Shown here: piece after piece, positions 14,847-23,105 of the stretch
Numbering within the stretch: the stretch's first letter is position 1
Layout: every line of letters begins with the position of its first letter
Position numbers and translations under genes: made by a program
Notes under the pieces: model-generated
The model's input: only the letters and a program-made list of their open reading frames with translations
What the model was told of the DNA's origin: nothing
Databases searched by the model: none
From: Deltaproteobacteria bacterium
GTDB lineage: Bacteria; UBA10199; DSSB01
Direction: 5' to 3'
Assembly (NCBI GenBank): GCA_020853015.1
Contig: JADYZQ010000128.1
Coordinates: 1-32,280 of the forward strand
Length of the DNA: 32,280 bases

Positions 14847-14876
14847 CCTTAAGCTGGGCTTAAGGATTCGTTGACA
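14847..14876 (+). promoter_or_regulatory. Perfect palindrome next to a consensus -35 box
   Basis: CCTTAAGC, TGG, GCTTAAGG (14847-14865) is a perfect 8+3+8 inverted repeat. Six bases later TTGACA (14871-14876) matches the sigma-70 -35 consensus exactly, but no convincing -10 is seen at 16-18 bases (the best is TCATTC or CATTCT). No T-run follows the palindrome, so it looks more like an operator or RNA hairpin than a terminator. It would control the gene at 14922. Confidence 0.4.
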
Positions 14877-14921
14877 AGCCTTCGATTTTCAAGTCATTCT
14901 TCCTCCAAACGAGGAATCCCT

Positions 14922-15494
14922 ATGACGACGCTCTCATCCTTGATTCTGGCCAATGCCCTCCGCGAGGTATGGGTTTCCGGCCAAACCCCGGACCCTTCCT
15001 CGGCCTCCGCGTGCGGAGTGGAAGGTGTCGTCGGATCGACCGGCCTCGTCTCATTGCCCGATTTGCTTTCCCAGGGTTTCGTCGATCCTGCCTCCGCGCT
15101 GTTGCGGAGGGCGGAGTTTTTTGCGGGTCGCTCCCCGGCCGGCGTCACTAAAGAGCTTTCCGGGCCCGCCGAGGGCGCCGAGGCCGTCCCTCTGCAAAAC
15201 TGCTCTAATGTCACGGTTTCGGTCGGATCCATCTCTTTCGGCGACCAGCGGATCAATACTTCCAATACCCGTTATTTCACCATCAACAACCCCAACTGCT
15301 GCGCGGTCAACTACACCATTTCCGGCGGCGCTTACGGATTTACCCTCAGCAGCTCCGGCGGGACCATCCCCGCCAACGGCTCGGTCTCCGTCTCCGTGAC
15401 CTTCACGCCGACCAACGAGCAGTACTACAGCGGATCGATCAGCGTCAGCCCCGGCGGGGCGGGCGTCAACTTCAGCGGTCGCGGCATCCGCTGA
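14922..15494 (+). CDS. Small protein with ASH/choice-of-anchor-D-like beta domain
   Basis: ATG 14922 is preceded by GAGGA (14909-14913) and is preferred to a TTG at 14871 that coincides with a -35-like TTGACA. The product has 190 residues. Residues 1-85 are variable and lack a clear signal peptide. From about residue 95 the pattern VTVSVGSISFGDQRI, then RYFTINNPN and SVSVSVTFTPTN, followed by YYSGSISV, is typical of ASPM/SPD-2/Hydin (ASH) or choice-of-anchor-D immunoglobulin-like domains. These often occur in extracellular or lipid-anchored proteins of Myxococcota-like bacteria. The paired Cys in NPNCCAVNY is unusual. Function is unknown. Confidence 0.68.
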   Translation: MTTLSSLILANALREVWVSGQTPDPSSASACGVEGVVGSTGLVSLPDLLSQGFVDPASALLRRAEFFAGRSPAGVTKELSGPAEGAEAVPLQNCSNVTVSVGSISFGDQRINTSNTRYFTINNPNCCAVNYTISGGAYGFTLSSSGGTIPANGSVSVSVTFTPTNEQYYSGSISVSPGGAGVNFSGRGIR

Positions 15495-15511
15495 CCTTAG
15501 GGTTAATTTCC

Positions 15512-15538
15512 TTGAGTCGAAAATCGGCGCTGTGTAAT
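15512..15538 (+). promoter_or_regulatory. Candidate promoter of pgi placed for a leaderless or near-leaderless transcript
   Basis: TTGAGT (15512-15517) is followed after 15 bases by TGTAAT (15533-15538). The ATG of pgi lies only 8 bases after this -10 box, with no Shine-Dalgarno sequence in the gap, so the transcript would begin at or within a few bases of the start codon. Box assignment is by eye. Confidence 0.35.
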
Positions 15539-15546
15539 CTTCCGGG

Positions 15547-16941
15547 ATGTCGCATCGCGATCTTCACCTGGATTTCAACGAGGCCTTCGCGCCGCAACAG
15601 CCGGCGGGCATCTCCGAGCCCGAGCTCGAGGCCGCCACCCCCAACTTCATCCAAGTCCACCGGGCCCTGCAGGCCATGCACGAGATCGGGCAGGTCCAGT
15701 TCCTACATCTGCCCTATCTGGACGAGGTCCTGGACAACGTCGAGCGTCGCGCCGAGGAGCTGCGCGGCTCTTTCGACAACATGGTGGTCCTGGGGATCGG
15801 CGGCTCCGGCCTCGGCGCCAAGGCCGTCGAAGAGGCGATCTTCGGGCCGATCTTCGCCGGCGGGGTTCCCTTGCCGGTCAAGCGCCTCTACGTCTTGGAC
15901 ACCCTCGACCCCGATTATTTAAGCCGCCTCTTCGACGGCCTGGATCTCGAGCGCAGCATCTTCAACGTGGTCAGCAAGTCGGGCAACACCGTCGAGACCA
16001 TGGCCCAGTTCATGTACCTCTACGATCTGCTCAAGAAGCGGCTCGGTCCCGAGCGCTTCCGCCGCCATTTGATCATGACCACCGACCCGCAGAAGGGGGC
16101 GCTGCGGCAGATCGCCCGCGAGGAGAACTTCGAGTGTTTCGACATCCTGCCGGGCGTGGGCGGGCGTTTTTCGGTGCTGTCGCCAGTGGGCCTGTTGCCC
16201 GCGGCCTTCCTGGGCGTCTCGATCCGCGAACTGGCCGAGGGTGCGATTCGGATGATCAAGCGTTGCAAGGGGGAGGACATTTGGACCAATCCCGCCGCGA
16301 TGTTGGCGATGGTCACCACCCTCCTGGCCGAACGGCGCGGGCGCAAGAATCTGGTCGTGTTCAATTATTCCGAGCGGCTCAACCGCTGCGCCGAGTGGTT
16401 CCGACAGCTCTGGGCCGAAAGTCTCGGCAAGCGCTACGACCTCGAGGGCAAGGAGGTCTGGGCCGGCATCACGCCCATCCAGGCCAGCGGGCCGCGCGAC
16501 CAGCACTCTCAGATGCAGCTCTACGCCGAGGGGCCGCGCGACAAGATGGTCATGCTCTGGTCGCAGGAAAAATTCGACGCCGATCTCAAGATTCCCAAGC
16601 TCTATCCCGAGATCGAAAGCCTGAGTTACTTGGGCGGCAAGACCTTCGCCGAGGTGCTCCACGCCGAAATGGTCGCCACCGAACAGTCGCTCAAGGAATC
16701 GGGGGTGCCCAGCTTCAAGCTGATGTGCTACGACGCCGACGCCTATACGCTGGGACAGCTCTTCTACCTCTTCGAGATCGCGACGGTCCACGTGGGCGGC
16801 CTGCTGGGCGTGAATCCCTACGATCAGCCCGGCGTCGAGCTCGGCAAGAAATACATTTACGGCAAGTTGGGCCGCACGGGCTCGGAGGAGTTCGGCGCGA
16901 CCCTGGCCCGCAAGCTCAAGGACAAGCGCTACGTCGTTTAG
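15547..16941 (+). CDS. pgi: Glucose-6-phosphate isomerase
   Basis: The 464-residue enzyme interconverts glucose-6-phosphate and fructose-6-phosphate in the cytoplasm. It shows the SIS-fold motifs VLGIGGSGLGAKAV and SKSGNTVETMAQF for the phosphate site, the first family signature around GVGGRFSVLSPVGL, the QASGPRDQHSQMQL segment with the active-site His region, and the second signature ending in NPYDQPGVELGKKY with the catalytic Lys. The length matches the short bacterial form and not the 550-residue enteric form. The ATG at 15547 has no good ribosome site but a -10-like box lies just upstream. The gene ends three bases before the convergent acyltransferase gene. Confidence 0.95.
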   Translation: MSHRDLHLDFNEAFAPQQPAGISEPELEAATPNFIQVHRALQAMHEIGQVQFLHLPYLDEVLDNVERRAEELRGSFDNMVVLGIGGSGLGAKAVEEAIFGPIFAGGVPLPVKRLYVLDTLDPDYLSRLFDGLDLERSIFNVVSKSGNTVETMAQFMYLYDLLKKRLGPERFRRHLIMTTDPQKGALRQIAREENFECFDILPGVGGRFSVLSPVGLLPAAFLGVSIRELAEGAIRMIKRCKGEDIWTNPAAMLAMVTTLLAERRGRKNLVVFNYSERLNRCAEWFRQLWAESLGKRYDLEGKEVWAGITPIQASGPRDQHSQMQLYAEGPRDKMVMLWSQEKFDADLKIPKLYPEIESLSYLGGKTFAEVLHAEMVATEQSLKESGVPSFKLMCYDADAYTLGQLFYLFEIATVHVGGLLGVNPYDQPGVELGKKYIYGKLGRTGSEEFGATLARKLKDKRYVV

Positions 16942-16944
16942 ACC

Positions 16945-18129
16945 TCAACCCCTCCACACGCTGCGGCGCCGCTTCAAGGCGTCGGTGACCAGGTTTTGGA
17001 TGGTTTGGCGCACCCGTTCGCTCAGGCGGTGGATCTCCAGCTCGTCGTCCAGCACTTCCTTGCCGTAGACGCTCAAGTCGATCGGCTTGCCAAAGTAGAT
17101 AGACCATTTCGAGGGCAGGGGGATGAAGCCCAAGGGGCCCAGCAGCGGCAGCGTGGGGGTGAAGGGCACATAGGGAATGCCGAGGGGCTTGGCCAGCAGC
17201 GAGGACTTGAAGAGCAGGGGATGGATCTCCTCGGCCCCGATCACCGCGACGGGGATGATCGGGCTGTCGGTGCGGATCGCCAGCTTGATAAAGCCGCCGC
17301 GGCCGAAGCGCTGCAGGTGGTAGCGCTGCGAGAAGTATTTTCCCAGGCCCTTGACGCCCTCGGGGAAGACCGCGACCAGGTGGTCGGTGTTGAGCAGTCG
17401 CTCGGCGTTCTCCTGAGAGGCGCGGACCCCGCCGATCCGGTACATGAAGGTGCCGACGAAGGGCAGGTAGTAGACGAAATCCTCCACCAAAAATCGCACG
17501 TCGCGTCCGGCGGGATGGTCGTTGGTGACGGCCAGACGGATCATGCTTCCGTCCCAAGGCAGGGTACCGGAATGGTTGCCGACCAGCAGGGCGCGGCCGG
17601 CGCTGGGGAGATTCTCGAGGCCGTGGGTCTCGACCCGCCAGTACTTGTAATACATGAAATCGAAGAAGGGTTTGAGCGTCTGCTCGAAGGCGGGGTCGCG
17701 TCCGAAGGCGTCGTACTCCTCCTCGAGCGCTTGTTTTTCCTGGGAAAACGGCAGGTGTCGCGCGACGAAGTCCAGTCCGGGGATAAGGCCCTTCAAGGCG
17801 CCGAAGACCCCGCGGCCCGGCTCGGCCTTCTCGGCTTCCACCGTGGATTTCAATTTCTCGACGATCTCCTGCATGGCGGGCTCGACGCTGGATTGGAGGT
17901 TCTTGAGCTCCTTGTAGATCTTCTCCTGCGTGCCGTTTTTGCGGCTCTTCTTCGAGCTCAGCTCGCGCTCCATGACCTTGAGGTGCCGTCCCAGCTCCTT
18001 CTCGAGGGAGGCGAGGCGCTTGGCCATGTCGCGGACGAGCTTCTCCAGCCGGCGCTCTTCGGCGGAGCCCTCCGCGCGGCCCTGGGGGAGATAAAAGAGA
18101 TTGTTCCGGGCGTCGGACGCGGATTTCAT
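16945..18129 (-). CDS. Lysophospholipid/diacylglycerol acyltransferase-like protein with N-terminal coiled coil
   Basis: The 394-residue protein belongs to the PlsC-like LPLAT superfamily, MGAT/DGAT2-like branch. Its acyltransferase core (about 165-390) has GNHSGTLPWDG with His186 and Asp193, the block around YLPFVGTFMYRIGGV, and FPEG at 255-258. These proteins transfer acyl groups from acyl-CoA or acyl-ACP to glycerolipids at the membrane. Residues about 22-100 are charged and heptad-like, likely a coiled coil, which is not part of the usual fold. The start codon overlaps the stop of the upstream SDR gene (ATGA, 18126-18129), so the two are translationally coupled and probably act in one lipid pathway. 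The acyl acceptor is unknown. Confidence 0.88.
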   Translation of the reverse strand: MKSASDARNNLFYLPQGRAEGSAEERRLEKLVRDMAKRLASLEKELGRHLKVMERELSSKKSRKNGTQEKIYKELKNLQSSVEPAMQEIVEKLKSTVEAEKAEPGRGVFGALKGLIPGLDFVARHLPFSQEKQALEEEYDAFGRDPAFEQTLKPFFDFMYYKYWRVETHGLENLPSAGRALLVGNHSGTLPWDGSMIRLAVTNDHPAGRDVRFLVEDFVYYLPFVGTFMYRIGGVRASQENAERLLNTDHLVAVFPEGVKGLGKYFSQRYHLQRFGRGGFIKLAIRTDSPIIPVAVIGAEEIHPLLFKSSLLAKPLGIPYVPFTPTLPLLGPLGFIPLPSKWSIYFGKPIDLSVYGKEVLDDELEIHRLSERVRQTIQNLVTDALKRRRSVWRG

Positions 18130-19154
18130 AGCGGAGCGGCCTCCTCCTCAAGTCGGATCTCGCGGAGCCGCTCGGCCCCGACGAATTCCAGCAGGGTTTC
18201 CTTGCAGGTGTAGCGCGGCGTCCAGCCGGCCGCCTCGGCGCGGTCGGTCGCCACCACGCAGCTGTATTTCAAAAAGTCGAGATGCGTCGCCGGCGCCGGA
18301 GAGATGTCGAGGAACCATAATAGCTGGACCAGCGACTTGAGCCCGACCAGGCTCAAGGGCAGCGGCACCTTGCCCATCAGCTTGATCGCCTTCGAGAGCG
18401 GCAGTATCCCCTTGCTGGCCAGGTTGAAGATGCCGGGACAATCCCGCAGCGTCGCCATCTGGAAGGCGCGCAGCAGGTCGTCTTCGTGCAGGAACTGCAC
18501 CAGCGGGTCGAAGCCCAGGACCGTGGGGACGAACCAGCGCGAGAGGTAGCGCGTCTTATAGCTTTGGATCTTGGGGCCCAGGATCGTCGCCGGGCGCAGG
18601 ATCGTGACGACGCTCTGGGGATATTTTTTGGCGAAGTTCAAAAACTGCCGCTCGGCGTCGATCTTGTCGGCGAAGAACTTGGATTTGAGGAAGCCCCGCG
18701 GCGACTGGTTTTCGGTGATGTAGGCGGGGTTGTCGGGGAAGGCCCCGTAGACGTCGGCGGTGGAGGCCAGGATCAGCTTGCGCACCTTGGCCTCGGCCGC
18801 CGCGTTGCAGACGTACATGCTGCCCACCGAGAGCAGCTCGTGGGCCCAGGCCATGTTGCGCGGCGGCGTGATCGGGAGGGCGGTGTGGATCAGGGTTTCC
18901 ACCTTCTCCTCGGCGAGGATCTCGTAGAGCTTCACGTCCGCCAGGGTTTCGGTCAGGTCGATGCGGTAGAACTTGGTCTTTTTCAGGATCTCGGTGGGCT
19001 TCTTGTGGTCAAGAAAGACGACGCGCGGGAACTCCGGGCTGTTTTCCAGCCAGCGCAGGATGGAAAGGCCCTTGTAGCCGCTGCCGGTGAGGGCGACGGT
19101 GGGGTAGGCCTTCCTCGCGGCGGATTTGTTTTTGCCGGCCTTGCTCTTGCCCAT
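18126..19154 (-). CDS. NAD-dependent epimerase/dehydratase-like (extended SDR) protein
   Basis: I place the start at ATG 19154, which puts the nucleotide-binding strand (YPTVALTGSGYKG, with the glycine pattern at residues 24, 26 and 29) near the N terminus; upstream in-frame starts at 19193 and 19241 (TTG) cannot be excluded. The 342-residue product has a Rossmann fold and the SDR block LILASTADVYGAF with Ser131. Where extended SDRs carry Tyr-x3-Lys, this protein reads FFADK (Phe160, Lys164), so the usual catalytic Tyr seems replaced. It may bind a nucleotide without classic redox catalysis or use another residue. It is coupled to the acyltransferase gene, which suggests a membrane-lipid or surface-glycolipid role. 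Confidence 0.82.
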   Translation of the reverse strand: MGKSKAGKNKSAARKAYPTVALTGSGYKGLSILRWLENSPEFPRVVFLDHKKPTEILKKTKFYRIDLTETLADVKLYEILAEEKVETLIHTALPITPPRNMAWAHELLSVGSMYVCNAAAEAKVRKLILASTADVYGAFPDNPAYITENQSPRGFLKSKFFADKIDAERQFLNFAKKYPQSVVTILRPATILGPKIQSYKTRYLSRWFVPTVLGFDPLVQFLHEDDLLRAFQMATLRDCPGIFNLASKGILPLSKAIKLMGKVPLPLSLVGLKSLVQLLWFLDISPAPATHLDFLKYSCVVATDRAEAAGWTPRYTCKETLLEFVGAERLREIRLEEEAAPL

Positions 19155-19269
19155 GTCGGATCTTCTTCGAGAACGCGCGGGCGCGTTCGGCATTTCGTCC
19201 AATGCGAAGATAGCACGGAAGAATCCGGAAATGAAAAGCAATTTGCCGAAATGGAGCGAGATGAAAAGG

Positions 19270-20052
19270 CTAGACGCGGATCGCGTTGGAAGGAATGTTT
19301 TGCGTGAAGGCCTCGGCGACCTTGTAGCTGTTGGCGTAACCGAGCACCTTGGGGACGTAGTCCTGGGTCTCGCGGAAGGGCGGGATGCCGCCGTGCTTCA
19401 TGACGTTGCCGGGGCCGGCGTTGTAGGCGGCCACGGCATGATCGACGCGGCCGAACTTATCGAGCATCTGGCGAAGGTACTTGGCGCCGCCGTCGATGTT
19501 TTGCGCGGCGTCGAAGGCGTTGCCGACGCCCAAGCTGGCCGCCGTGGCGGGCATCAACTGCATCAGGCCCATCGCGCCGCAGTGGCTGACCGCGCGGGGA
19601 TTGCCGCGCGACTCTTGCCAGATGACGCCTGCGATCAGCTCGGGCGGGAGGGCGTAGCGCTCGGCGGCGGCGCGGATGTGCGGCTCGTACTCGCGGGCCT
19701 TCGCCATCATGCGGTCGTTGGCCGAGCCGGTGCTGGGGACGTTGATCGGCGCGTTGGCGACCGGCAGCGTGGGGTCGGGGGCGCCGGCGGCCTCGCTGGG
19801 GCGCACGCCGTAGGGCGTCTCGCCGGGCTTTTTCGCCAAATCCTTGGTGACGGGCTCTTTGTTGCCGGTTTCTTTGGTGTTTTTCGAAAGCTCGGGGGGA
19901 AGGGGGTCCTTGGAGGCCTTGGGGGCCGAGGGCGAGGAGGCCGTGTCCAGGCTCTTGGAGAAATTCCGCGCCTCGTCGTACATCTTGCGGTACTCGACGT
20001 ATTTGTTCTTGATAAAGGGGCGCGATTTGCTTGTGCTGATCGAAGTAGTCAT
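19270..20052 (-). CDS. Lytic transglycosylase, SLT (Slt70/MltE-like) domain
   Basis: The 260-residue protein ends in a soluble-lytic-transglycosylase domain (about 120-255): IAGVIWQESRGNP with catalytic Glu147, GLMQLMPATA, and AVAAYNAGPGNV, all diagnostic of family-1 lytic transglycosylases that cleave the MurNAc-GlcNAc bond. Residues 35-110 are a Pro/Lys/Ser-rich linker. The N terminus (MTTSISTSKSRPFIKNKYVE) shows neither a signal peptide nor a lipobox, which is unusual for an enzyme acting on murein; export might use a specialised secretion or flagellar route, or an unrecognised signal. ATG 20052 is preceded by a promoter-like pair of boxes very close to the start. The gene is isolated between the SDR and the divergent YjbQ gene. 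Confidence 0.9.
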   Translation of the reverse strand: MTTSISTSKSRPFIKNKYVEYRKMYDEARNFSKSLDTASSPSAPKASKDPLPPELSKNTKETGNKEPVTKDLAKKPGETPYGVRPSEAAGAPDPTLPVANAPINVPSTGSANDRMMAKAREYEPHIRAAAERYALPPELIAGVIWQESRGNPRAVSHCGAMGLMQLMPATAASLGVGNAFDAAQNIDGGAKYLRQMLDKFGRVDHAVAAYNAGPGNVMKHGGIPPFRETQDYVPKVLGYANSYKVAEAFTQNIPSNAIRV

Positions 20053-20066
20053 AATCCCAAGAATTT

Positions 20067-20094
20067 ATTATCCATTTCCTGCGCCCCCGGTCAA
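20067..20094 (-). promoter_or_regulatory. Candidate promoter of the lytic transglycosylase gene
   Basis: On the minus strand TTGACC (20094-20089) and GATAAT (20072-20067) are separated by 16 bases, each one mismatch from consensus. The start codon is 14 bases after the -10 box, so the 5' leader would be only about 8 bases. The -35 box sits in the loop of a GCCCCC/GGGGGC hairpin (20083-20100), which could hinder or modulate promoter use. Confidence 0.42.
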
Positions 20095-20302
20095 GGGGGC
20101 CTTCGCTCACGATCCTTCGAAAACTTTATCGTCGGGGGAGGGGGCAGGAATTGCGTCCCAAGTCGCTATTTTTTCACGGGAAAGGACCCCTTCGCCTGAC
20201 GCGGCGCGAAACGGGGCTCGGGGCTTGAAGGCGAGGGGGGAAGGGGCTAGCATGAAAAAATGAATGCTTGCCCCCGGTCTCCGAGGGCATTAACATAAGC
20301 TC

Positions 20303-20734
20303 ATGATCTTTCTAAGAAATTATTACGTCAACACCACGGTCAAGACCGACGTGCTGTTGATCACCCACGACGTGAAGCGCGCGGTGCGCGAATCCGGGGT
20401 GCCCAGCGGCCTGGTGACGGTCCTGATCCCGGGGGCGACGGCGGGGGTGGCGATCTTGGAGAACGACCCCAAGATCCACGAAGAATTGAAAAAATGGGTC
20501 GAGACCCAGATCCCCGCGGAGACCGGCCCGCGGCCCAACCGGCGCTCCGGAACGGGGCGCAACGACGCCCACCTGAGGGCGGCGCTGATCGGCCTCAGCC
20601 TTTCGATTCCCCTCCAGGACGGCAAGCTGATGCTGGGGGCCTGGCAGGAGGTCGTGCTTTTTGATTTCGACGACAATAAGGTAGCGCGTCGGGAGATCAC
20701 CATTCAGGTCATGGGAGAAGGGGCCGCGAAATAA
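20303..20734 (+). CDS. YjbQ/UPF0047 family protein
   Basis: The 143-residue protein has the length and order of the YjbQ family: an N-terminal beta strand with ITHDVKRAVRESGVPSG, the segment GLVTVLIPGATAGVAILENDP, then NDAHLRAALIGLSLSIPLQDGKL and LGAWQEVVLFDFDD. Members of this family have been given weak thiamin-phosphate synthase activity, and their main role remains uncertain. ATG 20303 has no strong ribosome site. A small hairpin (TGCCC at 20269-20273 with GGGCA at 20285-20289) lies just upstream. The gene is 19 bases ahead of the PgpH-like gene and probably heads the run to lnt. Confidence 0.85.
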   Translation: MIFLRNYYVNTTVKTDVLLITHDVKRAVRESGVPSGLVTVLIPGATAGVAILENDPKIHEELKKWVETQIPAETGPRPNRRSGTGRNDAHLRAALIGLSLSIPLQDGKLMLGAWQEVVLFDFDDNKVARREITIQVMGEGAAK

Positions 20735-20753
20735 GCGGGGGCCATAAGAATCC

Positions 20754-23105
20754 ATGGGCGAGCACCGTCACATCCGCAGTCTGCGAAACCTCCTCGGGGG
20801 GTTCAAGAAATCCGACTTCAGCTCCTTGAACCGATTCCTTCACTCGGCCTTCTTCGGGTGGATCGTCTTCGGAGTCCTGGTTTTCGCCATCTCCCTGGTG
20901 CTGTCCTTCCACGTCGATTACCTGCCGCCCAACATGAAGGTCGGGCGCGTCGCTCCCAAGGACATCAAATCCGATCAGAACTACGAGATCGTCGACGAAC
21001 GCGCCACCGAGATCAACCGCCAGGAGGCGATGAAGAGCGTGCCTCCGGTCTTCGACTTCGACGAGAACGTCCTGGCCGAGGTCGACCAAAACGTCCACGA
21101 GGCCTTCCAAAAGTCCCGCGAGGCCATCCAGCGCCTGGCCGATGCCGAAGAGATCCAGGACGTTCTGCTCGCGACGCTGGGGCTCCAGCCCACCGACGAC
21201 CAGGTGAAGGCCCTGATGCAGGACGAGTTTTCGGTCGATACCGAGTTCACGCTGCGCAACCTGCTGCGGCAGTCGATGTCGCAGATGATCGTGGCCGGCA
21301 ACAAAGAGCTCGCCAACGCGGGCGAGGGCGGCGTCACCCTGCGGTACGTCCAGAAGCAGAAGAACGCCAGCGAGGACGAGGCCGAGCTCAAGGACCTCAC
21401 CGGGATCAAGACGCTCGACGGCGTCCAAACCGCCCTCCTCGAGCGCGCCAAACAGTCGCCCAAGGAGAAGGACAAGGCGGTGCAGTCCTCTCAGCTCTAC
21501 GAGATCGCCAGCCGCCTGGTGCGGCCCAACCTGAGCTACGACCCCGTCGAGACCGAGTTGCGGCGCGCCCGCGCCGTCGGCAACGTCCGCAACGTCATCA
21601 TCAAGGTGCAGGCCGGTGAATCCATCGTCCGCAGCGGCGACCGCTACGAGCCGCACCATTTGGTCATCCTCGAGGGCATCCGCAGGGTCAAGACCGAGAC
21701 CAGCTTCGCGACCAAGTTCCTCGGCACCGCGCTCTTCGTCTCGATCCTGCTGCTGATCACCTACGTCTTCTCGAAGCGCTTCATCCGAAAGTTCAACCCG
21801 ACCCGCGCCGACCTCTACTTCCTGGGCGGCGTGCTCATCCTGCTGCTGCTCAGCGTGCGGATCGCGGCCGCGCTGTCCTCGGCCTTCCGCGACCTGCTGC
21901 CCTTCGACGTCTCGGTGCAGGCGCTGTACTACGCCATTCCCGTGGCCGCCGGCGCCATGCTGACGCGCTACATCCTCAATTCCGAAATTTCGCTGGTCTT
22001 CGCGATCGTGGCCAGCGCCCTGACCGGGATGTTCCTCGAGGGAGACCTCGACCTGTCGATCTACTACCTGATCTCCAGCATCGTCGCCGCCTCGGCCATC
22101 GCCCACGTCGAGCGGCGCAGCGCGATCCTTCGGGCGGGGGTGATGGTCGGCGCCGTCAACGCCGCGGTGGTGCTCGCCATCAAGCTGGTCACCGTGGTCA
22201 GCGTCGCGAACGTCCTCAATCTGCCCAACATCTTCATGAACATGGGGCTGGCTTTCCTGGGCGGGCTGCTCGCCGCGATCTTCGTCATGGTGCTCGCGCC
22301 GGTGGCCGAGTTGCTCTTCGATTACGTCACCGACATCAAGTTGCTCGAACTGGGCAATCTCAATCATCCGCTGCTCAAGGAGATGATCGTCAAGGCGCCG
22401 GGAACCTACCACCATTCGCAGCTGGTCGCCGTGCTGGCCGAGGCCGCCGCCGCGGAGATCGGCGCCAACCCGCTGCTGGCGCGGGTCGGGAGTTACTTCC
22501 ACGACGTCGGCAAGATGCGCAAGCCCAGCTACTTCATCGAGAACCAACAGGGCGGCGAAAACCGCCACGACAAGCTCGCCCCCTCGATGTCGGCCCTGAT
22601 CATCGCTTCGCACGTGAAGGACGGGCTCGAGTTGGCCCGCGAATACAAGCTGCCGACGCGGATCGCCGACTTCATCCCGCAGCACCAAGGCACCAAGCTC
22701 ATCACTTATTTCTACAACAAGGCCCAGGAGCAGGCGCAGCTGGCGGGCGGCAGCGTCGACGAGAAGGACTACCGTTACCCGGGCCCGCGGCCCCAAACCC
22801 GCGAGGCGGGGATCATCCTGCTGGCCGACGGCGTCGAGGCCGCGGTGCGTTCCATCCCGGAAAAGACGCCCGCCAAGATCCAGGCGATGGTTCAGAAGAT
22901 CATCAATAAAAATTTCACCGAGGCCCAGCTCGACGAGTGCGACATGACGCTGAAAGACCTGCACATGATCGCCGAGAGCTTCGTCCGCGTCCTGGTCGGC
23001 ATCTACCACCAGCGCATCGAGTACCCGGACGTCGAGGAGAAGAAGGCCACCGTCACCCCGATCAAGGACCTGCGGACCCGAGAGAGCGAGGCGAATGTCC
23101 GTTAG
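20754..23105 (+). CDS. 7TMR-HD family membrane phosphohydrolase, PgpH-like
   Basis: The 783-residue protein has the PgpH layout: one N-terminal helix (about 33-52), an extracytoplasmic 7TMR-HDED domain (about 53-310), a bundle of transmembrane helices (about 322-520), and a cytoplasmic HD domain (about 545-740). In Firmicutes PgpH degrades cyclic di-AMP. Metal-site motifs are TYHHS near 551, YFHDVGKM with His583-Asp584, and NRHDKLAPS. The next motif reads PQHQGTKLI where most homologues I recall have PQHHGT, so one likely metal-ligand His is Gln; the codon is CAA, one base from His. ybeY follows with an 11-base overlap, a conserved pairing. The true substrate here is unproven. Confidence 0.9.
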   Translation: MGEHRHIRSLRNLLGGFKKSDFSSLNRFLHSAFFGWIVFGVLVFAISLVLSFHVDYLPPNMKVGRVAPKDIKSDQNYEIVDERATEINRQEAMKSVPPVFDFDENVLAEVDQNVHEAFQKSREAIQRLADAEEIQDVLLATLGLQPTDDQVKALMQDEFSVDTEFTLRNLLRQSMSQMIVAGNKELANAGEGGVTLRYVQKQKNASEDEAELKDLTGIKTLDGVQTALLERAKQSPKEKDKAVQSSQLYEIASRLVRPNLSYDPVETELRRARAVGNVRNVIIKVQAGESIVRSGDRYEPHHLVILEGIRRVKTETSFATKFLGTALFVSILLLITYVFSKRFIRKFNPTRADLYFLGGVLILLLLSVRIAAALSSAFRDLLPFDVSVQALYYAIPVAAGAMLTRYILNSEISLVFAIVASALTGMFLEGDLDLSIYYLISSIVAASAIAHVERRSAILRAGVMVGAVNAAVVLAIKLVTVVSVANVLNLPNIFMNMGLAFLGGLLAAIFVMVLAPVAELLFDYVTDIKLLELGNLNHPLLKEMIVKAPGTYHHSQLVAVLAEAAAAEIGANPLLARVGSYFHDVGKMRKPSYFIENQQGGENRHDKLAPSMSALIIASHVKDGLELAREYKLPTRIADFIPQHQGTKLITYFYNKAQEQAQLAGGSVDEKDYRYPGPRPQTREAGIILLADGVEAAVRSIPEKTPAKIQAMVQKIINKNFTEAQLDECDMTLKDLHMIAESFVRVLVGIYHQRIEYPDVEEKKATVTPIKDLRTRESEANVR

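Noticed and set aside
20083-20100. GCCCCC/GGGGGC hairpin as a terminator
   Set aside because: No T-run follows on either strand; it lies over a promoter-like sequence of the transglycosylase instead.
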